This document shows, piece by piece, positions 51,935 through 59,724 of a DNA stretch of 64,000 bases. Position numbers and translations under genes: made by a program. A model generated the notes under the pieces. The model was not told where the DNA came from. It made no database searches and worked only from the letters and a program-made list of their open reading frames with translations. Position 1 is the first letter of the stretch, and every line of letters starts with the position of its first letter. The stretch is from Streptomyces sp. 1331.2 (GTDB lineage: Bacteria; Actinomycetota; Actinomycetes; Streptomycetales; Streptomycetaceae): contig NZ_OBMJ01000001.1 in NCBI RefSeq assembly GCF_900199205.1, positions 6,813,001 through 6,877,000 of the forward strand, written 5' to 3'.

Positions 51935-52411
51935 TCACCCGTCTGCCCGCGGGTCTGCGGTCGGCGCGCCCGCGGCTGTCAGGAGGTCGGTGCCGGTGCG
52001 CGTGTTGGCCGGGTCGGACGCCGCTGTCATCAGCCACTCGGCGGCGGAGGCTTCGGCCTCCGGGGGAATCACCAGGAGCTCCAGGCGTAGAGGGGTGAAG
52101 GAGCACACGATCACCTCGTCCGCGTCCTGCTCCTGTTCGAACCACCCGACGTGGATGACGTGGCCTGCGACCTGGACGCGTCGGGGGATGACCGGCCAGT
52201 GCGTCGGATTCACGGTGACACGGGTGACCTTCCCCCACGTGGGGTCCAGTGCTGCCGCCAGCGGGGGCAGCTCGCGCAGGAGATCGTGCGAGCGCGGCCA
52301 CCATGCTCCGTCCAGCCGGCCGCGCGTGGCGCCCTCGGGTGTCAGTGACAGGCGGACCGTCGGCCCCGGCCCAGGTGGCTGGGTGGCGGTGGGATCGGGG
52401 GTCGCGGTCAT
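51935..52411 (-). CDS. DUF5994-like protein, copy 2
   Basis: A 158-aa protein related to the copy at 48114-48605. The N-terminal 20 residues are Pro/Thr-rich. The core has VRLSLTPEGATRGRLDGAWW, PRSHDLLRELPPLAAALDPT and HVIHVGWFEQEQDADEVIVC, and the end EASAAEWLMTAASDPANTRT. The two copies are diverged, so the duplication is not recent. The gene is isolated and the function unknown. The shared upstream box lies about 90 bp before its start. Confidence 0.78.
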   Translation of the reverse strand: MTATPDPTATQPPGPGPTVRLSLTPEGATRGRLDGAWWPRSHDLLRELPPLAAALDPTWGKVTRVTVNPTHWPVIPRRVQVAGHVIHVGWFEQEQDADEVIVCSFTPLRLELLVIPPEAEASAAEWLMTAASDPANTRTGTDLLTAAGAPTADPRADG

Positions 52412-52500
52412 GTCGAGACACCTGCCTCGGGCTCGTTCGTGGACGGCCTCGTGCTACCGCCAGGACGACGCAGAAGTCTGCAGCTCGTGGACGGTGCGCT

Positions 52501-52516
52501 CTTCCACCGTACTCCG
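52501..52516 (-). promoter_or_regulatory. Upstream box shared with the first DUF5994-like gene
   Basis: On the coding strand CGGAGTACGGTGGAAG; compare CGGAGTACCGTGGAGA at 48691-48706. Confidence 0.4.
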
Positions 52517-52534
52517 GCCGCAGCCCCGCCCTCC

Positions 52535-52605
52535 GGGGTGAGCAGAGGTGGTCGATGGGCGGGGTGAGCAGGGTGGTCGATGGGCGGGGTGAGCATCGAT
52601 GGGTC
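52535..52605 (+). repeat. Tandem 25-26 bp repeats
   Basis: Three units beginning GGGGTGAGCA and containing GGTGGTCGATGGGC, the last one partial. They lie in a 500-bp non-coding stretch upstream of the second DUF5994-like gene; no function is apparent. Confidence 0.7.
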
Positions 52606-52929
52606 GCCGCTGGTCGACCTTCGTCTCGAACTCCGCCACGCACCCCGGTCTGCCCGTAGCGGTCCTCTCCGTCGGCCGACTTCATCGCCTGGGCCCACGC
52701 GGATCGGCGTACGACTCACCGGCACTTCGCGACACCTCGGCCAGGGTGGATCCTGCGACTGTGAGGCGAGGCGCAGGAAATCTCTCGAGTGGAATTTCTG
52801 GTCAAACGCCACGCGGAGGAATTTTCAAAAATTAACTTATGTGCATGGTGGGATCGAATTCTCGCAGTAAGGAGTATCCTCGAAAGTGCCGGGAGAAGTT
52901 ACCGGTAGGACGATCGCGAGGAGGCGAAT
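52606..52929. other. Non-coding stretch, AT-rich at its end
   Basis: No gene is found. From about 52785 the sequence becomes AT-rich for this genome (GGAATTTTCAAAAATTAACT), which suggests a promoter region or foreign origin before the small frame at 52930. Confidence 0.35.
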
Positions 52930-53016
52930 ATGCAGATCACTGAGGCAGGATCCCTGGCTCTGCGACCCGTGATCGAAAAAATGTCCGCCTTTTCGGCGGG
53001 AAAGATCACAGGGTGA
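52930..53016 (+). CDS. Possible 28-aa peptide
   Basis: ATG at 52930 is preceded by GAGGAGGCGAAT, one of the best ribosome binding sites of the region. It encodes MQITEAGSLALRPVIEKMSA followed by FSAGKITG. No similarity is known to me. It stands just before the tRNA-like segment and terminator, so it may be a short leader or the remnant start of a deleted gene. Confidence 0.35.
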   Translation: MQITEAGSLALRPVIEKMSAFSAGKITG

Positions 53017-53028
53017 ATGGGGGTCAGG

Positions 53029-53058
53029 GGGGTGCAGATTCAGATCCTGCTGCCCCGG
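53029..53058 (+). other. tRNA 3'-end-like segment (possible attachment-site remnant)
   Basis: GTGCAGATTCAGATCCTGCT resembles a T-arm (GCAG-A-TTCAGAT-C-CTGC) followed by a 7-nt acceptor-like strand TGCCCCG. The matching 5' half of a tRNA is not present upstream, and loop position 58 is G instead of A. A strong U-tract terminator follows, as after real tRNA genes. With the integrase remnant 0.7 kb away it could be an att remnant. Confidence 0.35.
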
Positions 53059-53085
53059 TCGGCGCTACGCTCATGCAGGCCGGAA

Positions 53086-53122
53086 GGCCGTTCCCCGCAG
53101 GAATGCGGGGAACGGCCTTTTT
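53086..53122 (+). terminator. Intrinsic terminator with U-tract
   Basis: A perfect 13-bp stem, GGCCGTTCCCCGC and its complement, with loop AGGAAT, followed by five T. It is the most canonical rho-independent terminator in the window. Confidence 0.9.
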
Positions 53123-53226
53123 CTGCGGCGGGGCCGCGTGTCATGGTTCGGTGGAGGACCGCCTTTACCGGCGTCCGGTGGCGACTGCTCTGCGGGCATC
53201 CCGGCCGGCAGGGCGTCCTCGGCCAG

Positions 53227-53681
53227 CACACCTACGCGTCCCACCGGCTGCGGTTCGCGATCAAGGGCGTGGAGAACCTGGCCGACTTCGAAACACGGAT
53301 CGGGAAGGACGCACAGGCCGAGGACGACGGAATGACCACCCCGGAAAGTTCGAGGGTGACAAGGCCTGGCTCGTCGGCTCCGAGAACCGCAACCGCGGCT
53401 CCCTGCCCGCCGACATCTGGCGCGGCACCGCGGCCGGACTCGCCGACCGCGGAGCCCTGGCGGTCTACCCGACCGGTGGTTGGTGGAAGTCCCGCAACAG
53501 ATCCGACCGCGTCGGCCAGTCAGCCTCCTACGACCTCCTCGTGTCCCTCACGACACCTGAGATCGAGACGGACCTCTACACACCGGCCGCAGTACGGCTC
53601 GATGTGCCGATCCCGACCGACCTGGTCGCGCGAGTGGAGACGACCTCCGGAATCCCCGTGCAACTGCCCCTGACCTGGTAG
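53227..53681 (+). pseudogene. Frameshifted C-terminal relic of a subtilisin-like (S8) peptidase-type protein
   Basis: Frame 1 (about 53227-53325) encodes HTYASHRLRFAIKGVENLAD, FETRIGKDAQAED. Frame 2 (53343-53681) continues KFEGDKAWLVGSENRNRGSL, PADIWRGTAAGLADRGALAV, YPTGGWWKSR, SASYDLLVSLTTPEIETDLY and ends in LPLTW. The GSLxADIWRGTA and YPxGGWWK motifs resemble the C-terminal domain of large S8-type peptidases found in defence islands, from memory and unverified. The catalytic part is absent. It could be a trace of a lost anti-phage system. Confidence 0.45.
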
Positions 53682-53770
53682 ACGACGGGAGATCGGTCGA
53701 TCCCGTGCCCCAGACACCGCCGGGCAGCTCATGTCTACGCTGCCCGGCGCACTGGTGGGTCCCGCCCTGC

Positions 53771-54180
53771 TCACGCCGCCTGTCCGAAGTTGCGACCGAC
53801 GGCGGGGTCCGTCTGGCGGGCTGCCTGGGCGTCCGCGTGGTCGAGGGCGGCGGAGAGCGCCTTGACGGCTTCGCCGGCGGAGTCCTTGAGGAGGTGGCCG
53901 TAGAGGTTGATGGTGATGGCGAGGGTGGAGTGGCGCATCGTCTTGGAGACGACGGCGACGGGGATGTCGGCGGCGATCATGATGCTGGCCGCGGTGTGGC
54001 GCAGGTCGTGGGTGCGCCGTGAGGCGCGGTGGTTCGAGTGGAGGTGAGAGACCTTCGCCGCTGATCCTGTCGCAGCAGGGCGGTGGAGCTGGGGGCAGCC
54101 TGATCCGGGTGACGCCGGGGAGGGCAGGAATAGGGAGCCCTTCCTGACTGGGGGTCAAGGGGTTGCGGGCGGTGGCCATA
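53771..54180 (-). pseudogene. Tyrosine recombinase (integrase) C-terminal remnant
   Basis: The minus strand encodes RTHDLRHTAASIMIAADIPV, then AVVSKTMRHSTLAITINLYG and HLLKDSAGEAVKALSAAL. The HDLRHTAAS box holds the catalytic His-x-x-Arg, the MRHSTLAIT strand the second His, and NLYGHLL the nucleophilic Tyr. The frame upstream of 54045 breaks; a piece reading NPLTPSQEGL appears in another phase. The N-terminal core-binding domain is gone. It probably belonged to an integrated actinomycete plasmid or prophage. Confidence 0.7.
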
Positions 54181-54336
54181 TCTAGAGGGATGTTCGGATC
54201 TGGATCGTCGGGGGAGCTGATCTGGGGCGGACGGGTGCTTCGCTTGTGGAAGCAGGGTCACGTAAATCGCTTTGTTGAAAAATCCACTCCGGGAGTGCCG
54301 TGCGACTTCCTTCGCCGCTGGCGTATTTGCTGCCGA

Positions 54337-54380
54337 GAGGCAGCCCCGACGTGTGGAATGCCCCGCGTCGGGGCCGCCTC
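54337..54380 (-). terminator. Terminator downstream of xth
   Basis: GAGGCAGCCCCGACG pairs with CGTCGGGGCCGCCTC at 14 of 15 positions around a 14-nt loop, starting 31 bp beyond the xth stop codon. Confidence 0.75.
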
Positions 54381-54411
54381 TTGATTCTGTTGAACTACCC
54401 CTCTCTGCGGA

Positions 54412-55215
54412 CTAGTTGTGCAGATCGAATACCGCTGTGACGGGCGCGTGGTCTGACCAGCGTTCGGCGTGGGAAGCTGCTCGTTCGACGTAGGCCTCGA
54501 CGCATTTCTCAGCGAGGTTTCTAGTAGAGACAACTAGGTCGATCCTCCAGCCCGAGTCGTTGTCGAAGGCGCGGCCGCGGTAGGACCACCAGGTGTAGGG
54601 GCCGGTGCGGTCGGGGTGGAGGGTGCGGACGACGTCGACGTAGCCGGCCTCGTCGTAGACGCGGGAGAGCCAGGCGCGTTCTTCGGGGAGGAAGCCGGCG
54701 GACTTCTGGTTGGACTTCCAGTTCTTGAGGTCCTCGGGGCGGTGGGCGATGTTCCAGTCGCCGCAGACGACGACCTCTCGGCCGTCGGCGGCGGCGCGGG
54801 TGCGCAGGGCGTCGAGGTGGACGAGGAATTCCGCCATGAAGCGTTCCTTTTCGTCCTGGCGCTCGGTGCCGACTTCGCCGGAGGGGAGGTAGAGGCTGGC
54901 GATGGTAAGTCCGGGCAGGTCGATTTCGACGTACCTGCCCGAATTGTCGAATTCCTCGGATCCGAATCCGATCGCGGTGCGCTGCGGCTCCGTCCGGGAC
55001 AGGATGGCGACGCCGGCCCGGCCCTTGGTGACGGAGGGGGCCCAGACCGCGTGCCAGCCGTCCAGGTCACGCAGTTCGACGGGCAGTTGCTCGGGTTCGG
55101 AGCGCACCTCCTGGAGGCAGATCACGTCCGCCTCGGTGCCGGCCAGCCATTCGACGAAGCCCTTCCTGGCTGCGGCCCGGATTCCGTTCACGTTCACACT
55201 CGTCACCACGATCAC
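54412..55215 (-). CDS. xth: Exodeoxyribonuclease III
   Basis: A 267-aa AP endonuclease/3'-5' exonuclease of the ExoIII (EEP) family that acts in base excision repair. The signature elements are NVNGIRAAARKGFVEWL, the catalytic Glu in DVICLQEVRSEP, the VVCGDWNIAHRPEDLKNWK segment with the Asp-Asn pair, GWRIDLVVST and the final SDHAPVTAVFDL containing the catalytic His. It has a GTG start; a second GTG three codons later (VTSVNVNG) is equally plausible. Fragments resembling its 3' end lie at 1.06 and 16.1 kb. Confidence 0.95.
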   Translation of the reverse strand: MIVVTSVNVNGIRAAARKGFVEWLAGTEADVICLQEVRSEPEQLPVELRDLDGWHAVWAPSVTKGRAGVAILSRTEPQRTAIGFGSEEFDNSGRYVEIDLPGLTIASLYLPSGEVGTERQDEKERFMAEFLVHLDALRTRAAADGREVVVCGDWNIAHRPEDLKNWKSNQKSAGFLPEERAWLSRVYDEAGYVDVVRTLHPDRTGPYTWWSYRGRAFDNDSGWRIDLVVSTRNLAEKCVEAYVERAASHAERWSDHAPVTAVFDLHN

Positions 55216-55359
55216 TCGGGCAGCCTACCGACTGGCCGTACCCGACCCGAATCGTGACGCGCGGTGCGGGTCGACCGGTGGCAGGTGTTGACAGTGGCTG
55301 ACACGAGCTGTCGTGAACGCGGCATGAATATGTGCGGCGGTCGCATCAGGCCGCGCCAT

Positions 55360-55371
55360 TGGTCTTGACCA
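55360..55371 (+). promoter_or_regulatory. dre-like operator (TGGTCTTGACCA)
   Basis: A palindrome with arms TGGTC/GACCA, close to the DasR-responsive element of streptomycetes (TGGTCTAGACCA). It overlaps the -35 of the promoter of the HutC-type GntR gene downstream, so it is probably an autoregulatory operator. Confidence 0.65.
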
Positions 55372-55394
55372 TCTCCGGAGGGAGCCCCTAGGGT
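55365..55394 (+). promoter_or_regulatory. Promoter of the GntR gene
   Basis: TTGACC, 18 bp, TAGGGT: a good match to the HrdB-type consensus of Streptomyces. The predicted transcript would have a leader of roughly 130 nt. Confidence 0.6.
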
Positions 55395-55528
55395 CGCTTA
55401 CTGCAAGGACCTTTAATAAAGAAGGACGGATAAAGGCTCGCTCTCCCACCTGCCGCAACAGCGGACAGCGGGCCCCGGGATCCGCCCTCCTGGTCGCAGG
55501 GCGGACAGAACAACAGGTGGAGGACGCG

Positions 55529-56308
55529 GTGGGGACGACAGGACAGCTTTCTGCGGTGCCGGAGCCGAAGTACTGGCACCTGCGCACCGTGCTGCTGCGG
55601 GCCATCGACTCGGAGTTCTCCATCGGTCAGGTCCTGCCCAACGAGCGTGAGCTGGCCGCCCGCTTCGGTGTCGCCCGGGCGACGCTGCGGCAGGCGCTCG
55701 ACCAGCTGGAGCTGGAGGGCCGCCTGGTGCGCCGCCGGGGGATCGGCACCCTGATCGCAGCCCCGCGGGTCGGCGTCCCGGTCAACCGGCAGGAGGAGGG
55801 CTGGCCCGGCACCGCCCGCAGCCAGGCCTGGCGCACGGTCGACTGCACCACCGCCCCGGCCTCCGCGCAGCTGGCGAAGGCCCTCGGCATCGCCGAGGGC
55901 GCCACCGTGCACACCGTCCGCCGGGTCCGCCTGGTGGAGGGACGCGCGATGGCCACCGAGTCGCTGCACGTCCCCGCCGCCGCGCTGCCGCACCTGCCCG
56001 GGTTCCGCGCCGAGAGCGACCGCGCCCGCTCGGTGCTGCGCCAGCTGGAGCGCCTGGAGGTGGACGGTGAGTCGCGCTCGGTCGAGCTCGGCGTCGCCGA
56101 GGCCGAGGAGGCCGCCCTCCTGGAGCGCCCGCCCGGCTCCCCGGTCCTGGTCATGACCACTCAGTACGCCGCCGCCGGCCGCCTGGTGGCGCTCGCCGTC
56201 TCCACCTACCGCGCGGACACCTGCAAGCTGACCTTCGGCGAGGCCGGCCTGGTGGAGGTCACCCCGGTCACCGCGACCGCCGCGACCACCGAGGTCCGCG
56301 CCTCCTGA
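55529..56308 (+). CDS. HutC-type GntR family regulator
   Basis: A 259-aa repressor. The GTG at 55529 is chosen because GGAGG precedes it; an alternative GTG lies 12 bases upstream. The N-terminal winged helix (residues 15-80) has ILPNERELAARF-type spacing as VLPNERELAARFGVARATLR and QALDQLELEGRL. The UTRA effector domain follows (LGIAEGATVHTVRRVRLVEG, RAMATESLHV, and VLVMTTQYAAAGRLVAL near the end). It is a paralogue of DasR; with the dre-like box in its promoter it probably responds to an amino-sugar phosphate or related ligand. A terminator follows. Confidence 0.9.
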   Translation: MGTTGQLSAVPEPKYWHLRTVLLRAIDSEFSIGQVLPNERELAARFGVARATLRQALDQLELEGRLVRRRGIGTLIAAPRVGVPVNRQEEGWPGTARSQAWRTVDCTTAPASAQLAKALGIAEGATVHTVRRVRLVEGRAMATESLHVPAAALPHLPGFRAESDRARSVLRQLERLEVDGESRSVELGVAEAEEAALLERPPGSPVLVMTTQYAAAGRLVALAVSTYRADTCKLTFGEAGLVEVTPVTATAATTEVRAS

Positions 56309-56365
56309 ACCACCCGCGGGAAAGAACCACCCGCCGGAAACCACCCCCGGAAACCCTCAGGACGA

Positions 56366-56394
56366 GGCCCGGACGCCCGAGTGGCGTCCGGGCC
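56366..56394 (+). terminator. Terminator of the GntR gene
   Basis: A perfect 12-bp stem, GGCCCGGACGCC / GGCGTCCGGGCC, with a 5-nt loop, followed by TTCGTC. It lies between this gene and the convergent ROK gene. Confidence 0.8.
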
Positions 56395-56431
56395 TTCGTC
56401 GTCGGAGCCGCGAGGGGGACGGAGAAGGGGC

Positions 56432-57658
56432 TCAGGCCCGGGGCGGGTCCACCGCGAAGAGCTGGTCCTCGACGTGGTCCAGGGCCACCCGCAGGGCGCC
56501 CATCGCCACCACCTCCGACCCCAGTGCCGCCAGGGCGACTTCGGGGGCGCGCAGCGTGAACTGGGCGAGGCGTTCGCGCAGCGGGTCCAGGACCCCGCCG
56601 AGGCCGGCCGCCCAGCCGCCGATGACCACCAGCTGCGGGTCGATGGCCAGGACGAGCGCGGCGACGCCCTGGACGAGGCGGGTGAGGAAGCGGTCCATGG
56701 CGACCTTGGCGACCTCGTCGCCCTCCCGGGCCAGCCGGAGGACGCGGGCGACGGCGGCCTCGTCCAGCGGGTTGAGCGGCTTGCCGGTGGTGGACAGCAG
56801 GCGTTCGGGGGTGACCTCCTGGCCGAGCAGGTGGAGGGCGCCGATCTCGCCGGCTGCACCGCCGTAACCGCGGTGCAGCCTGCCGTTGATGAGGGAGCCG
56901 GCGCCCGGGCTGAGGCCGGCCATCACGAAGACGACGTCGTCGGCGCCGACGGCCGAGCCCTGCCAGTGTTCGGCGATGGCGGCCAGGTTGGCGTCGTTCT
57001 CGATCAGGACCGGGCAGCGGAAGGAGCGCCGCAGCCGGGCGCCGAGGTCGAGGCCGGTCCAGCCGGGCATCGCGGTGCCGAGCCGGATGGTGCCTTCGCG
57101 GTCCACGATGCCGGGGGTGCCGATGCCGACGGCCCAGAGGTTGTCGCGGGAGATGCCGGCCTTCCTCAGCACCTCGGCGACGGCGGTGCGGACGGCGGTG
57201 AGCCGGTCCTCGGCCTCCAGGGTCTCGTCCACCGGCTTGAAGTGACTGCCCACCACCTCGCCGGTGAGGTCGGCCAGGATGACCCGGATGTCGTGCACGC
57301 CGATCTCGATGCCGAGGATGTGCCCGGCCTCGGCGCGGAAGCGGAACCAGCGTGCCGGGCGGCCGCGGCGGCCGGGCCCCGGCTGGCCGTCCTCCCGGGG
57401 CTGCTCGACCTCGGCGACCAGACCGGTCTCGACCAGGCCCTCGATCACGCCCTCGACGGTCGGGCGGGAGAGCCCGGTCTCGCCGACGAGTTGGGTGAGG
57501 GTCACGGCGTGGCCGTCCCGCAGCGCCCGGAGCGTGACCGCCGCGTTGATCCGCCGCAGCAGCGAGGAGTCTCCTCCGGTGAGCCGATCCGCCAATGCGA
57601 TGCCCTTCGCCGTTCGCGCGACTGCCCTGGCGCGCGGTGTCGAGTGCGCGGTGCCCAC
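56432..57658 (-). CDS. ROK-family transcriptional regulator
   Basis: A 408-aa regulator with a GTG start. The N-terminal winged helix (residues 35-90) reads GHAVTLTQLVGETGLSRPTV. The ROK domain follows with LGIEIGVHDIRVILADLTGE, GIGTPGIVDREGTIRL, and the LIENDANLAAIAEHW motif. The usual zinc site (HxxCxCGxxGC) is absent: at that place the protein has GEIGALHLLGQEV, so it lacks the structural metal found in ROK kinases. In several streptomycetes a ROK gene (rok7B7 type) lies next to xylFGH and controls it; here the transporter begins 3.7 kb downstream. Sugar sensing is inferred. Confidence 0.88.
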   Translation of the reverse strand: MGTAHSTPRARAVARTAKGIALADRLTGGDSSLLRRINAAVTLRALRDGHAVTLTQLVGETGLSRPTVEGVIEGLVETGLVAEVEQPREDGQPGPGRRGRPARWFRFRAEAGHILGIEIGVHDIRVILADLTGEVVGSHFKPVDETLEAEDRLTAVRTAVAEVLRKAGISRDNLWAVGIGTPGIVDREGTIRLGTAMPGWTGLDLGARLRRSFRCPVLIENDANLAAIAEHWQGSAVGADDVVFVMAGLSPGAGSLINGRLHRGYGGAAGEIGALHLLGQEVTPERLLSTTGKPLNPLDEAAVARVLRLAREGDEVAKVAMDRFLTRLVQGVAALVLAIDPQLVVIGGWAAGLGGVLDPLRERLAQFTLRAPEVALAALGSEVVAMGALRVALDHVEDQLFAVDPPRA

Positions 57659-57951
57659 CGAATGGCCCGCGGGGGTGTGTCCCCGGAACGCGGCACGGGC
57701 GGCGGGGGCCGCCTGCGCGAGGGCCGGAGGACAAGCGGAGCCTACCCGTGGGCGGGCCCGGGCGGCGAGGATCCTCGCAGCTCATCCAGGCTTCGGTATC
57801 GAAATGGTACGGACCGGGTGGCCGTGCGTGACCCGGGATTCACCGCACGTCCACGGATGCCCCGGGACCGATACCGGGCCGGGGCCGGACACGGACCCGG
57901 CCCACCGCGCCGACCTCCGGGAAGCCGACCCCTGGAAGCGCCGACCGGCGC

Positions 57952-59508
57952 TCAGTCCACCCGGGCCGCGAACAGCCGCTGCCCCAGCAGCCCCATCGGG
58001 TGCCCGTCCTCAGGCAGGGTCAGGACGGTCGGGCAGCCCGCCGCGGTGAGGGCGGCCCGCCACTGCTCCTCCGGACGGGCGCAGTGCTGAGGCCGGGCGG
58101 GCCCGGTGATCAGCAGGTCGAGCTGTTCGGCCGTCGGCGCGAGCAACAGCAGCCGGCCGCCGGGGGCGAGCAGCGGGACGAGCGCCGCGGACTCCTCCTG
58201 CGGCGGCCGGGTAGCGGCGGCGACGACGAGGTCGTAGCGCCCGCCGTCGGGGGAGGGGTGGTGTTCGGCGTTGGGGCGGGGCCGAGCGGCGAGGGCCCGG
58301 CTGACGGTGGTGTCGGCGCCCTCCGGGTCGAGTTCGAGGACGCGCAGCGGCGCCGGCCCGGTGTGGGCCTCGGCGGTGGCGCGGACCAGGGTGCCGAGGG
58401 TGGCGCCGAGGTAGCCGCGGGCGGCGTACCAGCGGACCGGGGCGGAGGCGGGGTGGGGCGTCGCCTCGCCGGTGATCAGCCGGGGCAGCTGCAGCGCGCC
58501 GCGCCGTACCCGGTCGAGCGGGGCGGCCGGGCCGAGGCCGTCGGCCCAGGCTTCGACGGCGGGGCGCCAGGCGTCGCGGGCTTCGGCGGCGCCGAGTTCG
58601 GGCCCGCCGGCGTGGAGCGGGCCCTGGGCGCCGCCGTCGTGGCGGGTGATCAGGCCGTGCCGGGCGAGCGCGTCCAGCCAGCGGCTGACCCGGGGGCGCT
58701 GGGCGGGGGCGACCATGGCGGTGGCCAGGATCTCGGCCTCGGAGTGTCCGCGTTCGGGGTCGGTGAGGACGCCGTGCTGCTGGAGGGCGTGCAGCAGGGC
58801 GCGGAGGACGGCCCGGTCGAGGTGGGTGCCGAAGTCGTGGACCTGGTCGGCGGTGATGCCGATGCTGTGCTTCCAGGCGGCGGCCGTGGCGGCGTCGGCG
58901 GCGGCGCGCAGTCGGCGGTCGGCGGTTTCGGCGTTGCTGTCCGGGGCGCGGACGTGGGCGAGGACGGCGCCGAGCGCGTCGACGGCGGCGTACACGTCCT
59001 CCTGCCGGGGTTCGGGGCCGACGTGCAGGACGAGGCGCAGCGCGCCGAGGTCGTGGGCGGCGAGGTCGGGCTGCCGGCTGAGGCGCCAGAGCAGGGCGGA
59101 GGGCAGGCTGAGGTGGGTGGTGCCGTGGGCGGCGACGGCGGCGAGCTGCCGGTCGGGCTGCTGGTCGGGGTCGCCGCAGTGGACGGTGCCGCCGGCGAGC
59201 AGGGTGGCGAGGGCGAGTTCGACGGCGAGCTCGGTGACGGGGTGCAGCACGGTGTGCCGGATCGGCGGCGGGCCGAGGACGCCGGCCCAGTAGCGCAGCC
59301 GCTGTTCGGCGGCTCGGGCGGCGGAGGGGGCGAGGGCGGCGTGCTGGGCGACGCGTTCGGCGAGTGCTCGCGGGAGGCCGCCGGGCGGGGAGACGCCGAG
59401 CAGCAGGCCGATGCCGCTGATCGCGCGCCCGTCGGCGACGACGGCGGGCCGGTCGCCGAGCTCGCGCAGCGCGCTGACCAGGGCGGGAGTCGTGGGCACG
59501 GTTTTCAC
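57952..59508 (-). CDS. Unusual adenylation-like/methyltransferase-like multidomain protein
   Basis: A 518-aa protein I cannot assign firmly. Residues 1-190 resemble part of an acyl-adenylate-forming enzyme (ALATLLAGGTVHCGDPDQQP, THLSLPSALLWRLSRQPDLA, ALRLVLHVGP) but lack the phosphate-binding loop. Residues 215-290 look like the winged-helix dimerisation module of natural-product methyltransferases (AVLRALLHALQQHGVLTD, VSRWLDALARHGLITR). The rest has a Rossmann-like pattern (LRVLELDPEGADTTVSRALA, LVPLLAPGGRLLLLAPTAEQ). It could be a tailoring enzyme fused to an inactive carrier-loading domain. A Zur-like box lies about 80 bp upstream. Confidence 0.65.
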   Translation of the reverse strand: MKTVPTTPALVSALRELGDRPAVVADGRAISGIGLLLGVSPPGGLPRALAERVAQHAALAPSAARAAEQRLRYWAGVLGPPPIRHTVLHPVTELAVELALATLLAGGTVHCGDPDQQPDRQLAAVAAHGTTHLSLPSALLWRLSRQPDLAAHDLGALRLVLHVGPEPRQEDVYAAVDALGAVLAHVRAPDSNAETADRRLRAAADAATAAAWKHSIGITADQVHDFGTHLDRAVLRALLHALQQHGVLTDPERGHSEAEILATAMVAPAQRPRVSRWLDALARHGLITRHDGGAQGPLHAGGPELGAAEARDAWRPAVEAWADGLGPAAPLDRVRRGALQLPRLITGEATPHPASAPVRWYAARGYLGATLGTLVRATAEAHTGPAPLRVLELDPEGADTTVSRALAARPRPNAEHHPSPDGGRYDLVVAAATRPPQEESAALVPLLAPGGRLLLLAPTAEQLDLLITGPARPQHCARPEEQWRAALTAAGCPTVLTLPEDGHPMGLLGQRLFAARVD

Positions 59509-59583
59509 TTTCGAGTGCGGGGGAGAAACCGAACTACTGAACCATGCGGTCGGGTCGGGGGAGGCCGCCCCCGGGTCAAAATT

Positions 59584-59598
59584 CTGTAATGATTTTCA
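59584..59598 (-). promoter_or_regulatory. Zur/Fur-like AT-rich box
   Basis: CTGTAATGATTTTCA matches the streptomycete Zur consensus TGAAAATGATTTTCA at 11 of 15 positions, and stands out in a 70 % GC region. It lies about 76 bp before the start of the adenylation/methyltransferase-like gene, reading leftwards. Confidence 0.4.
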
Positions 59599-59677
59599 TA
59601 TCGGCCAGCCAAACGGGTGGGACGAAGTCGGCGCGAAGGTGTCGGAACTTCGCATTCCGGAACTGCTGCGCGATCCC

Positions 59678-59706
59678 TTGACACTCGGTACGGGTCCTGG
59701 ATTACT
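59678..59706 (+). promoter_or_regulatory. Promoter of the phenylacetate-CoA ligase gene
   Basis: TTGACA, 17 bp, ATTACT: a near-consensus vegetative promoter. Transcription would start near 59713. Confidence 0.75.
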
Positions 59707-59724
59707 TGGGCCTGAGTGCGCCTG

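Noticed and set aside
52986..53058. A complete tRNA gene ending at the TGCCCCG segment
   Set aside because: No CGGGGCA acceptor strand, D-arm or anticodon arm exists upstream, so only a 3'-end-like piece is reported.
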